Below are positions 17,350 to 27,000 of a stretch of 64,000 bases of DNA, one piece after another. The notes beneath the pieces are model-generated. The model was given only the letters and a program-made list of their open reading frames with translations, had not been told where the DNA came from and ran no database searches. The stretch comes from Bacteroidaceae bacterium (lineage in GTDB: Bacteria; Bacteroidota; Bacteroidia; Bacteroidales; Bacteroidaceae), in assembly GCA_017451645.1 (NCBI GenBank), contig JAFTNZ010000021.1, positions 181,715 through 245,714 on the forward strand, in the 5' to 3' direction. The translations under genes were made by a program, and so were the position numbers. Within the stretch, counting starts at the first letter, position 1; the number at the start of each line of letters is the position of its first letter.

Positions 17350-18324
17350 TTATTTCTCATTTTCAGGTGTGCGGTAATGAGGGCGCTTGCGCACGTTGTC
17401 CTCCCACACGGCATTGTCTTCGGCCCACAGGCGGGGAAGAGCGCCAGCATGACTCTCTATCAGGCAGAGGGTACCATCGGGCTTCAGTGCCACACCATAG
17501 GTATGTAGGTGTCCGTCACCGTCGCGGAAGGCGATAGCCGTTTCTTCGTACTCCCAAAAGACATCGTTCGTGGCCATAAACACGTTGTACTGTTGCTGAA
17601 TCTGCTGGAAATGTTTTACCACAGCCTCATAGTCCTTTGGGGTGCAGGCAGGGATGCGGTATCGGGTGGCCCGCGTTACTTTAGTAGTGTTGTCGGCCGC
17701 AATGCTCCGATGGTATTTGCGGAGGTTCCAGTCGTAGGTTACCTGTTGCTCTCGTGTATTCCTCCTTGCAATGTATGGGCGGTAAAGGGCCTCTATCTTC
17801 CTTTTTATCTCATTCGCCTTTGGCATGGAGACGGGCAGGCGCTTGCCGTTCACATCGGCATTGGCCTTATACTGGAAACTCACTTTGTTGTTTCCCACTT
17901 CCAGCATGACAAAGTCTATTTGCCCCTCCTGAGCCGATGGTGTGGTGAGGGTGTACTTCTTGTAGTATTTTCCTTTCTCATCAATGGATTCGGTAAATTT
18001 GCGCAGGGTCTTCAGTTTGTTCAATTGGGCAAAGATGTGGTCGGGCAACTGCTGGCGTGCCTGCCTGTCCTTCTCGCTTGTAAACCAATAGTTCAGGTCG
18101 TAGATTATCCAGTCGTTCGTCTGACGGATGAGGTATGTCTGGGAGAAATTCAGTTTCAAGTCCCAAAAGAGGTTTGAGAGTTCCCGGTTCTCATAAAATG
18201 TCCGGTTCTCAAAGTTCTGCTTTTGAGCTATAGCTGTGCCAACCCCCAATAGGAACAGCAGTGCAGCGATGACACCTACTCGTAGCTTGTCGCTCGTAAC
18301 TCGTAACTCATTATAATTCTTCAT
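17350..18324 (-). CDS. Exported protein of unknown function in the sigma-factor operon
   Basis: 324 residues. The N-terminus has a hydrophobic signal segment (GVIAALLFLLGVGTAIAQ) after a long n-region (MKNYNELRVTSDKLR). That n-region is encoded by a word-type repeat (ACGAGTTACGAG...). The mature part is rich in Tyr, Arg and Lys; no known domain was recognised. It overlaps the upstream gene by 14 bases, so translation is probably coupled, and the GIN-domain gene follows 20 bases later. It is likely secreted and controlled by the same ECF sigma factor. Confidence 0.7.
   Translation of the reverse strand: MKNYNELRVTSDKLRVGVIAALLFLLGVGTAIAQKQNFENRTFYENRELSNLFWDLKLNFSQTYLIRQTNDWIIYDLNYWFTSEKDRQARQQLPDHIFAQLNKLKTLRKFTESIDEKGKYYKKYTLTTPSAQEGQIDFVMLEVGNNKVSFQYKANADVNGKRLPVSMPKANEIKRKIEALYRPYIARRNTREQQVTYDWNLRKYHRSIAADNTTKVTRATRYRIPACTPKDYEAVVKHFQQIQQQYNVFMATNDVFWEYEETAIAFRDGDGHLHTYGVALKPDGTLCLIESHAGALPRLWAEDNAVWEDNVRKRPHYRTPENEK
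18275..18310. repeat. Word-type repeat inside the start of the 17350-18324 gene
   Basis: CTCGTAGCTTGTCGCTCGTA followed by ACTCGTAACTC. The same words occur at 103-131. Here the repeat is translated as the n-region of a signal peptide (NELRVTSDKLRV). Confidence 0.6.
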
Positions 18325-18796
18325 GTGGATTGGAGTTTATATAGTGATATTCAAAGTCTGTCATATCCTCTTCGCAGGCATCGAAAGCATCTTCGATAGT
18401 AGTGCCTTTTTCTGTGTTGAAAAGGTCGTTGTATTGTGCCAAGTCCGTTTCGGGCAATTCGTGTACAATAACCCTCGGATTCTCCCCAACCGACCATCTC
18501 CCGGCCAAGAAGACAAGCACGAGCGAAGCTGCAATGCCGGCGTAGCGCAACCACGGGCGCAGGGGGATGATGCGACCTCCTTCCGTCTCGGCCACCTCCA
18601 ATTGGTTCGCTTGGGCAAAATCCTTCAACTCCTTGTCAGAGGGAACCTCCATCGGCTCACCCAACAGGGTGAACATTTCGCGATAGGGCAGATACTCCTC
18701 CGGCAGGTCATCGGCCATCAGCAGGCGGTGCAGCCGCCTTTGCTCCTCGGGCGAGGTGAGGCCATTCATGTATCGGTCAATCAATCGGTTTATCAT
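18311..18796 (-). CDS. Probable anti-sigma factor
   Basis: 161 residues. The N-terminal part (INRLIDRYMNGLTSPEEQRRLHRLLMADDLPEEY) resembles the cytoplasmic helical domain of Bacteroidetes anti-sigma factors; one TM helix follows at about 85-103 (LRYAGIAASLVLVFLAGRW), and an acidic tail. Single-pass topology next to an ECF sigma gene supports the call. No FecR domain is present. It is 153 bases downstream of the sigma gene and overlaps the next gene by 14 bases. Confidence 0.7.
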   Translation of the reverse strand: MINRLIDRYMNGLTSPEEQRRLHRLLMADDLPEEYLPYREMFTLLGEPMEVPSDKELKDFAQANQLEVAETEGGRIIPLRPWLRYAGIAASLVLVFLAGRWSVGENPRVIVHELPETDLAQYNDLFNTEKGTTIEDAFDACEEDMTDFEYHYINSNPHEEL

Positions 18797-18828
18797 ATAT
18801 CATATTCTTAGTCCCCTCTGGTCCCCTC

Positions 18829-18848
18829 TAACTCCCCCAAGGGGGGAT
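18829..18848. repeat. Intergenic GC-rich palindrome (CCCCCAAGGGGGG)
   Basis: ACTCCCCCAAGGGGGGAT, a short perfect stem with an AA turn, between sigma and anti-sigma genes. A very similar element is inside the RND pump gene at 59304-59322. Confidence 0.6.
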
Positions 18849-18908
18849 CAAAGACCAAAGTATTGGGGAAGTGTTTTTAGTTATTATACATATTTATTTT
18901 ATTCATTC

Positions 18909-18946
18909 TAAGCTCCCTCTCCTTTGGGGAGGGTAGGAGTGGGCTT
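18909..18946. repeat. Intergenic palindrome (CCCTCTCC / GGGGAGGG)
   Basis: CTCCCTCTCCTTTGGGGAGG followed by GTAGGAGTGGGCTT. The same design (CTCTC-TTTGGG-GAG then a G-rich tail ending in GGCT) occurs in frame inside the gene at 27782-30145. Confidence 0.6.
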
Positions 18947-18949
18947 CTT

Positions 18950-19444
18950 TTATCTTCTTTTCTTCAATTCCTCCAACAGTTTGTGCCGGGCTTTACAAAG
19001 AGCGGTGCGGACGGAGGTCTCGGTGATGCCCAACACATCGGCAATCTGTCGGTTGCTCATCCCCTCTGCCTGACTCATTTTCAGGATGGTCATCTGTGCC
19101 GAGGGGAGGCCTTGAATGGTGCGGCACAACCACATGTGGTCTTCGTGTTCTTCCAAATCATGGTCGGGACTTCGTTCACTACTTATTTCCACATCTTCAG
19201 ACAAAGGCAACGCCTCGGCTTGTCGCTCCCTCCATCGCGAGATGCAGAGATTCTTCACGACCACTGTAGCCAGCGCATCGGGCGAGCGGTAGAGAGTCAG
19301 ACGGTCGCGGATGAGCCATAGTTTCAATAGCGCATCCTGCACGGCATCTTCGGCATCATCTTCGTCTGCCAGCATTCGTCTTGCAACGGTCTGCAACGAC
19401 GGACGTAGCCTCCGTACCCATGTCTCAAACTCTCTGATATCCAT
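18950..19444 (-). CDS. ECF-type RNA polymerase sigma factor
   Basis: 164 residues from ATG 19444 (a TTG three codons earlier is less likely). Region 2 lies at about 20-75 (RRMLADEDDAEDAVQDALLKLW), and region 4 at about 110-160 with a clear helix-turn-helix (SQAEGMSNRQIADVLGITETSVRTALCKARHKL). Short length and lack of region 1/3 place it in the ECF group. It should direct RNA polymerase to its own operon promoter; the downstream genes are an anti-sigma factor and two exported proteins. Confidence 0.92.
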   Translation of the reverse strand: MDIREFETWVRRLRPSLQTVARRMLADEDDAEDAVQDALLKLWLIRDRLTLYRSPDALATVVVKNLCISRWRERQAEALPLSEDVEISSERSPDHDLEEHEDHMWLCRTIQGLPSAQMTILKMSQAEGMSNRQIADVLGITETSVRTALCKARHKLLEELKKRR

Positions 19445-19467
19445 TGTAAACAACAGAAATTGTTTCC

Positions 19468-20331
19468 TTATTTATAATTAGTTTCTTCTTTTTTGTATTT
19501 AATCCATTCCATTAGTTGGAAACGTTCATTGGGGGAGTGACGCCTGATCTTATAAATATCTCCTTTACAACCATAAAGTTCTATCAAATCAAAGTCATGG
19601 GATTTGTAATACCAATAAATTTGTGTAGGGGATAATATACAGAAATCAGGAGAAAAAAGTGTTGTATCAACCAAAGGTAAGTTCTGAAGGAAATCAACAT
19701 TGTCATCTACATGAAAAATTGTGTATTCTCCGGAAGTCGGATATTTCATCAGTCTGATGTTTTGGGAAAACACACTGCCTTTATTGCAATTTTGTAAAGC
19801 TGCGGCACGAAGGTAGCACATTCCATTATAAATGGAGTATTGGAATGAATGTCTGTTGGTTCCAATCGTCAAATGAACCTCTTTTGTCTGAGGGTCAAAT
19901 TCAAGATATACTCCTAAACGCCATTCTTGTAATCTTTCAGCCAATTCATTCATACCTCTCATTGATGGCATTTCGTATCGTTGTACAGTCTCTATTTTCT
20001 CTATTCTCTGTAACTTTTGTTTTTCCACATATATAACATTCCCATCTTTTCCTAATTTGGTGTTGAATGTGTGGCCATATTTCATTTTAATAGTGGAATC
20101 AGGATAAAATGTTGCCGTCATATTTATTTTTCGAGAAGGCACTATCAAGGTTGAAGAAGAACTGCCGTCAGAAATATGCTTCTCAAAATATAAGAATACA
20201 GAATCGGTTTGGACTAATTCGCAAATCGCGTTAGCCCATACTCCTTGAAAGGATGGATGAAATTGCTGCGCAATAATAGTTTTTGTACACAAAGTCCACA
20301 AAATGAGGATGAATATTCCCTTTATGTTCAT
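19468..20331 (-). CDS. Exported protein of unknown function
   Basis: 287 residues from ATG 20331. A signal peptide (IFILILWTLCTKTIIAQQ) is clear; the mature chain is about 265 residues of mixed beta character with no recognised domain. The codon usage is more AT-rich than that of its neighbours. A minus-strand -7 box (TATTTTTG, plus 20385-20392) supports this start over the TTG-opened frame at 20397. It is upstream of the sigma gene on the same strand, 23 bases away, so they may be co-transcribed. Confidence 0.65.
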   Translation of the reverse strand: MNIKGIFILILWTLCTKTIIAQQFHPSFQGVWANAICELVQTDSVFLYFEKHISDGSSSSTLIVPSRKINMTATFYPDSTIKMKYGHTFNTKLGKDGNVIYVEKQKLQRIEKIETVQRYEMPSMRGMNELAERLQEWRLGVYLEFDPQTKEVHLTIGTNRHSFQYSIYNGMCYLRAAALQNCNKGSVFSQNIRLMKYPTSGEYTIFHVDDNVDFLQNLPLVDTTLFSPDFCILSPTQIYWYYKSHDFDLIELYGCKGDIYKIRRHSPNERFQLMEWIKYKKEETNYK

Positions 20332-20455
20332 AATCTTGATGAAGTCAATTTGATAATTATGTTTCTCTTTCTGATATGATGACGCAAAAATAAGCAAAAC
20401 GTTCCTTCCCGAAGAGCGTTTTTGCTATTTTATTTCCTTGAATCTGTGCAGGATT

Positions 20456-22663
20456 TTATACTAATGTGCGTCCGCCATATTCGCTGGGCAAGACTCCAAA
20501 CATCTTTTTGAAACATTGGCTGAAATAGCGTGGAGTAAGGAAACCGACCATCAAGGAAATCTGATTGACAGGATAGTTGGTATCTGCAAGCAGGTGTGCC
20601 GCATGTTTCAAGCGGACATTACGGAGAAACTCATTGGGAGTGATGCCCAACATGGATTGCATTTTCTTGTAGAAATTGGCACGACTCATTCCTATCTCGC
20701 GTGCCAACTGATCGACCGTATATTCAGTGTTGTCCATATTTTTGTTGATGGCATCAAGTATGCGTTGCATCAATGCCTCTTCATCTTTGTTGGCCGTAAT
20801 CTTGTCCGGCTCGATGTTTACGGAATGGGCGAACTGGTGACGAGCCTCGCTTCGGAGTTCAAACAAGCGGTTCACCTTCTCCTCGTTTTTGCGCTCCAGT
20901 TGTCTCTTCCGTTTCTGTATGTATAGGTGAAAAAGAGATGCTGCAACAAATGCAATTAACAGCATATAACATGTCTTGGCCCACCATGTCAACCATAATG
21001 GAGGATTGATTTCTATTTCGGCCACAGTTGTTTCACCCCATTGGTCTGTTGTTGCAGATGACTGGACTTCAAACTGATAAGAGCCAGGCTGTAAGGCCAT
21101 AAAATGTGCAGTTCCTAATCCTGCTCCATCGTTGCTCACGCTCCATTCTTGCTCTAACGGATAAAGTCTGTAGCGATAGCGGGTGTGTGACGATGCGGCA
21201 TAGTCAAGCGAAGAAAAGTGGAATGTGAGGTGATTTTGGTTATATTTCAGCCGTATATCCTTCATGCCTGTTTCCTTATCGTTGACTTTAAAACTCGTTA
21301 TAACAACGGGCAAAGGCTTTGACTGGTTAATTACGGAATCGGGATTGAACTTGATGGCATGACTGCCGCCCAAGGCAAAGACCAATTGTCCGTCTTCCGC
21401 CAAGCATGTGGCACGCTCCATCATACTGGTTGCAGGAATCCCATCCTCTGGTCCTAAATTGACCACGGTTGGAGTGATGCGTGAGATGCCGCATGAAGTG
21501 CCGGCCCATACCCGCCCTTTCCTGTCGAGTATCAAGCTGCGGATGCAGTTGTTGCGCATCCCCTCTATTCTTTGGGCGGAATATTTCTCCATGGGACTGA
21601 TGCTGTCAACTACGAACAATCCGTTCTGTGTACCAATCCATAGCCGTTCCTCATTGTCGCGCAGCATGCAATTGTATTTGGTCGCATATTGTTCAATGTG
21701 GCGGGCAGGAGGGAATAACGCTAACGTATCAGCTTCTGTATCGAGCATGAATATTCCATTCTGTGCATAAACGACAGTCCACTGTCCGTCAATAGGGCAA
21801 GCTCCGACAAAATGACGGTAACTTTGCAATGTTGGCAATTGGGCATTCAATGAAACGAATGTGCGGTTCTCGGGCAGGAAGTAGCCTATCGTGGAGAGTG
21901 AGTCGCATAAAAGATAGAGTCCATCTTGAAGCTCTTGAATGAAAGTTGTCCGGTTATGAGGCAAGCCAATCACGTTGGTTGTATCGTATAAGGTATATTT
22001 CCCCTTTTCTTCACATTCCAACCCGTTTGTCTTGCACCGCCAGATACGTCCATTCTGATCTGTTGTGCTACGAGCCAAACCTATCAACGGATGGCCGGCA
22101 AAAAGTTCGTCAACACTTGTCTTATGAGGTGAGAGATATATTATGCCTTCGTTGCGTGTGCCAATCCAAAGACCGCCTTGATAATCAAGAACCATCGTGC
22201 TGTAGTTTTTGGCTTGCCCCAATGAGTCGATGCATTGCCATTGTCGGACATTGGGGATAGCACGATGCTCCTCACCCTTGGCAAACTGCCGTAAAGTTTC
22301 ATCGTTTAGGCGTGGTTCAATGTCATAACGGAAAGCCCTGATACGAGTATCAAAGAGGAATATACGGTAGAAATCGTGAAGCCAAAGCAACGAATCTCCT
22401 TGCCACAAATGTCCATAACCTTGGGTATAAGTTTCCATTTGGTAAGTCAGACTATAATCACAAGCAATAATATCGAAGCCTTCCCCATTCGATAGACAAA
22501 ATACACCTTCGCAATTGACAAGCATCTGCCTGTTGGGTAACTCTATGATTTGTTGCACTTCACCTGTCGGTAGTCCGTCGACTACTGTCCAATGACGGTG
22601 TGCTGCCCAAATTGTTGCAGACAACATCCATGTCAGAAGGCAATCTATTAGTCTTTTCCCCAT
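20456..22663 (-). CDS. One-component sensor: beta-propeller, Y_Y_Y domain, TM helix and AraC DNA-binding domain
   Basis: 735 residues from ATG 22663. Signal/anchor at 1-20; about 25-450 is a propeller of Reg_prop blades (GLWIGTRNEGIIYLS, RLWIGTQNGLFVVD, RVWAGTSCGISRI); about 480-550 is a Y_Y_Y domain (LDYAASSHTRYRYRLYPLEQEW); one TM helix near 562-580; a coiled coil (KRKRQLERKNEEKVNRLFE); then an AraC helix-turn-helix to the end (VDQLAREIGMSRANFYKKMQ). Hybrid two-component sensors have a histidine kinase and receiver between TM and AraC; both are missing here. It probably senses a periplasmic oligosaccharide and controls the divergent lyase operon. The -7 box TACCTTTG (plus 22689-22696) supports the start. 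Confidence 0.88.
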   Translation of the reverse strand: MGKRLIDCLLTWMLSATIWAAHRHWTVVDGLPTGEVQQIIELPNRQMLVNCEGVFCLSNGEGFDIIACDYSLTYQMETYTQGYGHLWQGDSLLWLHDFYRIFLFDTRIRAFRYDIEPRLNDETLRQFAKGEEHRAIPNVRQWQCIDSLGQAKNYSTMVLDYQGGLWIGTRNEGIIYLSPHKTSVDELFAGHPLIGLARSTTDQNGRIWRCKTNGLECEEKGKYTLYDTTNVIGLPHNRTTFIQELQDGLYLLCDSLSTIGYFLPENRTFVSLNAQLPTLQSYRHFVGACPIDGQWTVVYAQNGIFMLDTEADTLALFPPARHIEQYATKYNCMLRDNEERLWIGTQNGLFVVDSISPMEKYSAQRIEGMRNNCIRSLILDRKGRVWAGTSCGISRITPTVVNLGPEDGIPATSMMERATCLAEDGQLVFALGGSHAIKFNPDSVINQSKPLPVVITSFKVNDKETGMKDIRLKYNQNHLTFHFSSLDYAASSHTRYRYRLYPLEQEWSVSNDGAGLGTAHFMALQPGSYQFEVQSSATTDQWGETTVAEIEINPPLWLTWWAKTCYMLLIAFVAASLFHLYIQKRKRQLERKNEEKVNRLFELRSEARHQFAHSVNIEPDKITANKDEEALMQRILDAINKNMDNTEYTVDQLAREIGMSRANFYKKMQSMLGITPNEFLRNVRLKHAAHLLADTNYPVNQISLMVGFLTPRYFSQCFKKMFGVLPSEYGGRTLV

Positions 22664-22758
22664 AAACAATTATTGCGATAACTGTCCGCAAAGGTAACAT
22701 TAATTTTGTAAGAAAACTATCCGCAAGGTGCTAAATTCGTATAATAATGACTGTAATG

Positions 22759-22784
22759 ATTGTCCAAATGCTTGTTTGGACGAT
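22759..22784. promoter_or_regulatory. Candidate operator between the AraC sensor gene and the lyase operon
   Basis: ATTGTCCAAA, a six-base spacer TGCTTG, then TTTGGACGAT: 10-base arms with one mismatch. It lies about 50 bases upstream of the -7 box of the GH88 operon, where an activator would bind, and in the same divergent gap as the regulator's promoter. The link to this regulator is inferred. Confidence 0.5.
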
Positions 22785-22835
22785 TGTTTTTGCATTTTTA
22801 GACAGCAGAAACAGTGTGTATTTGCCGTGAAAATG

Positions 22836-22843
22836 TATATTTG
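22836..22843 (+). promoter_or_regulatory. -7 box of the GH88-lyase operon
   Basis: TATATTTG, 32 bases before the ATG at 22876. No good TTTG is found at -33, which fits an activator-dependent promoter. Confidence 0.5.
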
Positions 22844-22875
22844 CCGGAAAATCATAGAAAAACAAAAAACATCAG

Positions 22876-24084
22876 ATGAAACTGAGAAACATTGCAACCC
22901 TTTTTTGTACTTGTATAATCTTTGGAGCGTGCCAACCTCAACCTTTGGATGAGATAAGAACATCTTTGGATTATTGTCACGGTCAAGTAGAGCGTACTTT
23001 GTTAGAATTGAAAAGCCGCGAATCGGGCATTGATTACACGCTGATGCCGCGCAACATAGCCGACACCGTCTGCATGTGGCACCTCCGGAAAGCGACGAAG
23101 GAGGAGTGGTGCGCAGGCTTTTGGCCAGGTGTGCTGTGGTATGACTATGAACACACTGGCGACCCGGCTATTCGCGAAGAAGCGGAAAAGTTTACCGCTT
23201 CGCTGGAGTTCCTCTCTCATACACCGGCATACGACCACGACCTTGGCTTCCTTATCTTCTGTAGCTATGGGAATGGTTATCGTCTGACGAACAATCCCGC
23301 ATACAAGCAAGTGATATTGGATACGGCTGATACGTTGGCTACGCTGTTCAACCCTGCGGTAGGCGCCCTGCTCTCGTGGCCGCGCCATGTGAAGGACTAT
23401 GGTGGGCACAATGTCATCATGGACAATATGATAAATCTGGAAATGCTCTTCTGGGCGGCTAAGAACGGTGGCGGACAACACCTGTGCGATATAGCAGTAT
23501 CCCATGCCGACAAGACAATGAAGAATCATTTCCGCTCTGACTTTACGTCGTATCACGTGGCCGTTTATGACACACTGACGGGTGAACGCATCAATGCCCT
23601 TACTCACCAAGGGTATGCTGACGAAAGTTTATGGGCACGCGGACAGGCATGGGCCATCTATGGATTTACGGTTGTTTATCGCGAGACGAAGAATGAAAAG
23701 TATCTTGATTTCGTCCAGCAAGTGACCGATGCTTACTTGTCCCGTTTGCCTGAAGATGCTATCCCCTATTGGGATTTTGATGATCCGCGTATCCCTCAAG
23801 CACCACGTGATGCTTCGGCTGCCTGTGTGGTGGCTTCAGCGTTGGCAGAACTTCATACTTATTTGCCAACAGAAAAAGGTACGTATTACAAAGAGATGGC
23901 ATTGAAAATGTTGCAAAGTCTCGGCAGTGATACTTATCGTGCGGAAGAGGCGAAACCCTCATTCCTGCTGCACTCAACGGGAAACTTGCCCGCTGGCTCG
24001 GAAATAGATGCCAGCATCATTTATGCTGACTATTACTACATCGAAGCATTGCTGAGGTGGCAAAAACTTTTGATGGACAACTAA
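22876..24084 (+). CDS. GH88 unsaturated glucuronyl hydrolase (lipoprotein)
   Basis: 402 residues. Lipoprotein signal with lipobox FGAC near residue 19. The rest is the GH88 alpha6/alpha6 barrel. The two catalytic-type Asp residues are D122 (HDLGF) and D183 (MDNMINLE); their 61-residue spacing is the same as in Bacillus UGL (D88, D149). WARGQAWAIYGF near 255 is another family motif. It removes delta-4,5-unsaturated uronic acid from the ends of oligosaccharides made by polysaccharide lyases. It is first in an operon with two lyase-like genes. Confidence 0.92.
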   Translation: MKLRNIATLFCTCIIFGACQPQPLDEIRTSLDYCHGQVERTLLELKSRESGIDYTLMPRNIADTVCMWHLRKATKEEWCAGFWPGVLWYDYEHTGDPAIREEAEKFTASLEFLSHTPAYDHDLGFLIFCSYGNGYRLTNNPAYKQVILDTADTLATLFNPAVGALLSWPRHVKDYGGHNVIMDNMINLEMLFWAAKNGGGQHLCDIAVSHADKTMKNHFRSDFTSYHVAVYDTLTGERINALTHQGYADESLWARGQAWAIYGFTVVYRETKNEKYLDFVQQVTDAYLSRLPEDAIPYWDFDDPRIPQAPRDASAACVVASALAELHTYLPTEKGTYYKEMALKMLQSLGSDTYRAEEAKPSFLLHSTGNLPAGSEIDASIIYADYYYIEALLRWQKLLMDN

Positions 24085-24095
24085 AAACAATAAAT

Positions 24096-27000
24096 ATGAA
24101 TAGGACAACTCTATTGACATGGATGCTGATGTTGGTCGGATGGACTGCATGGGCACAAACTGAGAATGTGAAGATGCGTTTTGATTTCAAAAACGTGTCG
24201 GGGGCTGATGTGACGGACAATGTGTCTGGTATCACTGCTAAATTGAATGGTTCGGCCAAAGTGACGACTATGGGCGATTACAGTATCCTCGACTTAGGGA
24301 GCGGTGCGGGCTATCTGAACCTGACGGTCGAGGCGGGAAAGGTGTTTGCCGCGTGTGACAATTATACCATATCAGTTTATTACCGTGTGAACGAACAGGC
24401 GTCACTCTCAGGTAATGGTTATTTCCTTTGGGCATTCTCAACAGCTGAAGCATGTACTTCTACAGGAGGAGTTTATTCTGCCTATCGCTTGAATGCCCAA
24501 CGCATAGCTTCCAGTACGGGCGGATATAGTAATGAGACAGGATATTCCGTAAATAGTGAATCGCCCAAAGGAGAATGGATGCATGTCGCTTATACACAAG
24601 AAGGAAGAACTGGAAAACTCTATATTAATGGAGCGATGAAGAAAAGTATCACAAACATGCCACTGAATAGTGCTCTTTATCCTTCGGCCAATCCTACTGC
24701 TTGCTGGATAGGACGTGCCCCCTTTTCGGGCGACAATTATCTGGCACAGACGCTCATCACAGATTTCTGTCTTTATGACCGAGCCTTGTCGGCTGACGAG
24801 GTGACGACTTTGGCTTCCGAAGTCTCTGCTTTGGAGGAGGCCTATCTCTATGGCACAACGGGGGATGTCAGCCAGTTGAAAACCGCCATTGCCGAGGCAA
24901 AACAGTTGGTAGGGAGTACAGTCTCTTATCTGCCCGATGCATTAGCTGATTTGAACGGAATGATAACGATGGCTGAGCGTGTAGCCGCAGGAGAGTATAG
25001 TCAGACTTATATTGACAAGATATGTGCACAACTGAAACAGGTCGTTGCTCAGGTGAAATCTACGGCAAATGTAGTCCTTCCTACTGTGGGCGATGCAACC
25101 GAGGCATACGATACAGACCGTGGGTTCACTCATCCGGGAGGATTGCATACGCAAGCAGACTTTGACCGCGTGCGTCGCCAGTTGGCGGAAGGAAACGAAA
25201 AAGTGAAAGCGGCTTACGAGATATTGAAAAAGGCGGAATATGCCCAGCCGGGTGTGCAGACTTGGCCGGTTGAGACCATCGTACGCGGTGGTGGAGTGGG
25301 GGAAAACTATATCAATGCTGCACGTGGAGCCACGATGGCTTATCAGAATGCCCTGCGATGGAAGATTGAGGACAATAAGGCTTGTGCCGATGCGGCTGTA
25401 CGCATCCTGATGGCATGGGCAAATACGACCAAAGCCATTGGCGGAGACAGTAACTATGCACTGGCTGCCGGTCTTTACGGCTATCAGTTTGCCCAAGCGG
25501 CCGAGCTGATGCGTGATTATGAGGGGTGGAGCCGCGAGGAGTTCAATACTTTCAAGGGGTGGATGCTCTCTGTGTGGTATCCCAGTGCTATAGGTTTCTT
25601 GCGTGGACGTAATGGGACGTGGGAGAATGCTGACAAATGGTGGCAGGCACCGGGACACTATTGGTCGAATTGGGGACTTTGCAATGTCATGTGCGTCATC
25701 AGCATCGGAATCTTGTGTGACGATGTCTATATCTACAATCAGGGAATGTCTTACTTCAAGTATGACCAAGTGGGCAATTTTCATGACCCACGTACGGATA
25801 ATCCCATTAAGAATGACGGGTTGACAGAATACCTCGGTAATCTGGTGGTTACCCATGTGGATAGTGAACTTGAAACAGGTGCTTATGGCAAACTGGGTCA
25901 GATGAACGAAAGTGGACGCGATACAGGCCATTCGGCTATGGCATTAGGATTGGCTATCGATGTGGCTAAAGTGGGATGGAATCAGGGCGATGACCTTTTT
26001 GCCTATATGGATCACCGTTTGGCTGCCGGCATTGAATACGTGGCTGCACAGACGCAGAGTGTGGCAAACCTGCCTTGGACAAACTATGCTTATGGGACTA
26101 ACGGGTATTACTATACTGATAGCCGTGTGTGGGTGATGGTAGGCCCTGCCCTTGGAGCGCAGATGCGTCCTTATTGGGGCACTGTCATTGGTATTTACGA
26201 AGGAGTGAAGGGCGTGAAAATGCCTTTCTCGGAAAACTCCTACAATAGCATGGGTATAGATGCAGGTGGCATGGGTACGACCAGTGGCGGATATGACCAC
26301 ATGGGATATAGCGTGTTGATGAATACGCGTGATGTACAGTTGGCACCGGTTGACCAAATTCCGACGGAACTGTCGCCATGTATGGAGTATAGCGGTACGC
26401 TTACTTCCAATATCATTCCCAGTCTTGGTGTAGAACAGAAATTGGGGAACGTCAGTGGTAAGCAGATTGCACATGGTGAATTAGGAGGATTGGTAAATGC
26501 ATTTGCAGTCAATAACCAGACTTGTGTACCCCGTGGAGAAACTGTAAAACTGATACCCCAATTGCCCGAAGGGGAGGAGGATACAGGACTTTGGCAATGG
26601 GAAACGGGTGAGCAGACACGTGAAATTACTGTCAGCACTGACCGAAGTTATGTCTATCGTGTGACATATACTAACGGAAAGGGGGTGAAAAGCCAACAGT
26701 GTTTCTCTATTGCCGCAGAGAATGATTGTAATCCGACGATGCTCACTCCCAGTGTAACTTACAATGGCCAGACTGTTACAGGAACAGATACCATCAATGT
26801 GGTTTATGGCGAAAGTGTCACCCTGACAGCAGTTCCTTCTTGTGGATGGGGAACATATCAGTGGTCAACGGGCCAAACTACACAGAGCATCACTACCACT
26901 CCTGTCGTAGCTCCGCGTACCTATACCTTATATTATATAAACCAAGGCTCAGCCGTCAGCGCCTGTACTTTCCATGTGAATGTAATAGCTGCCTCACCTT

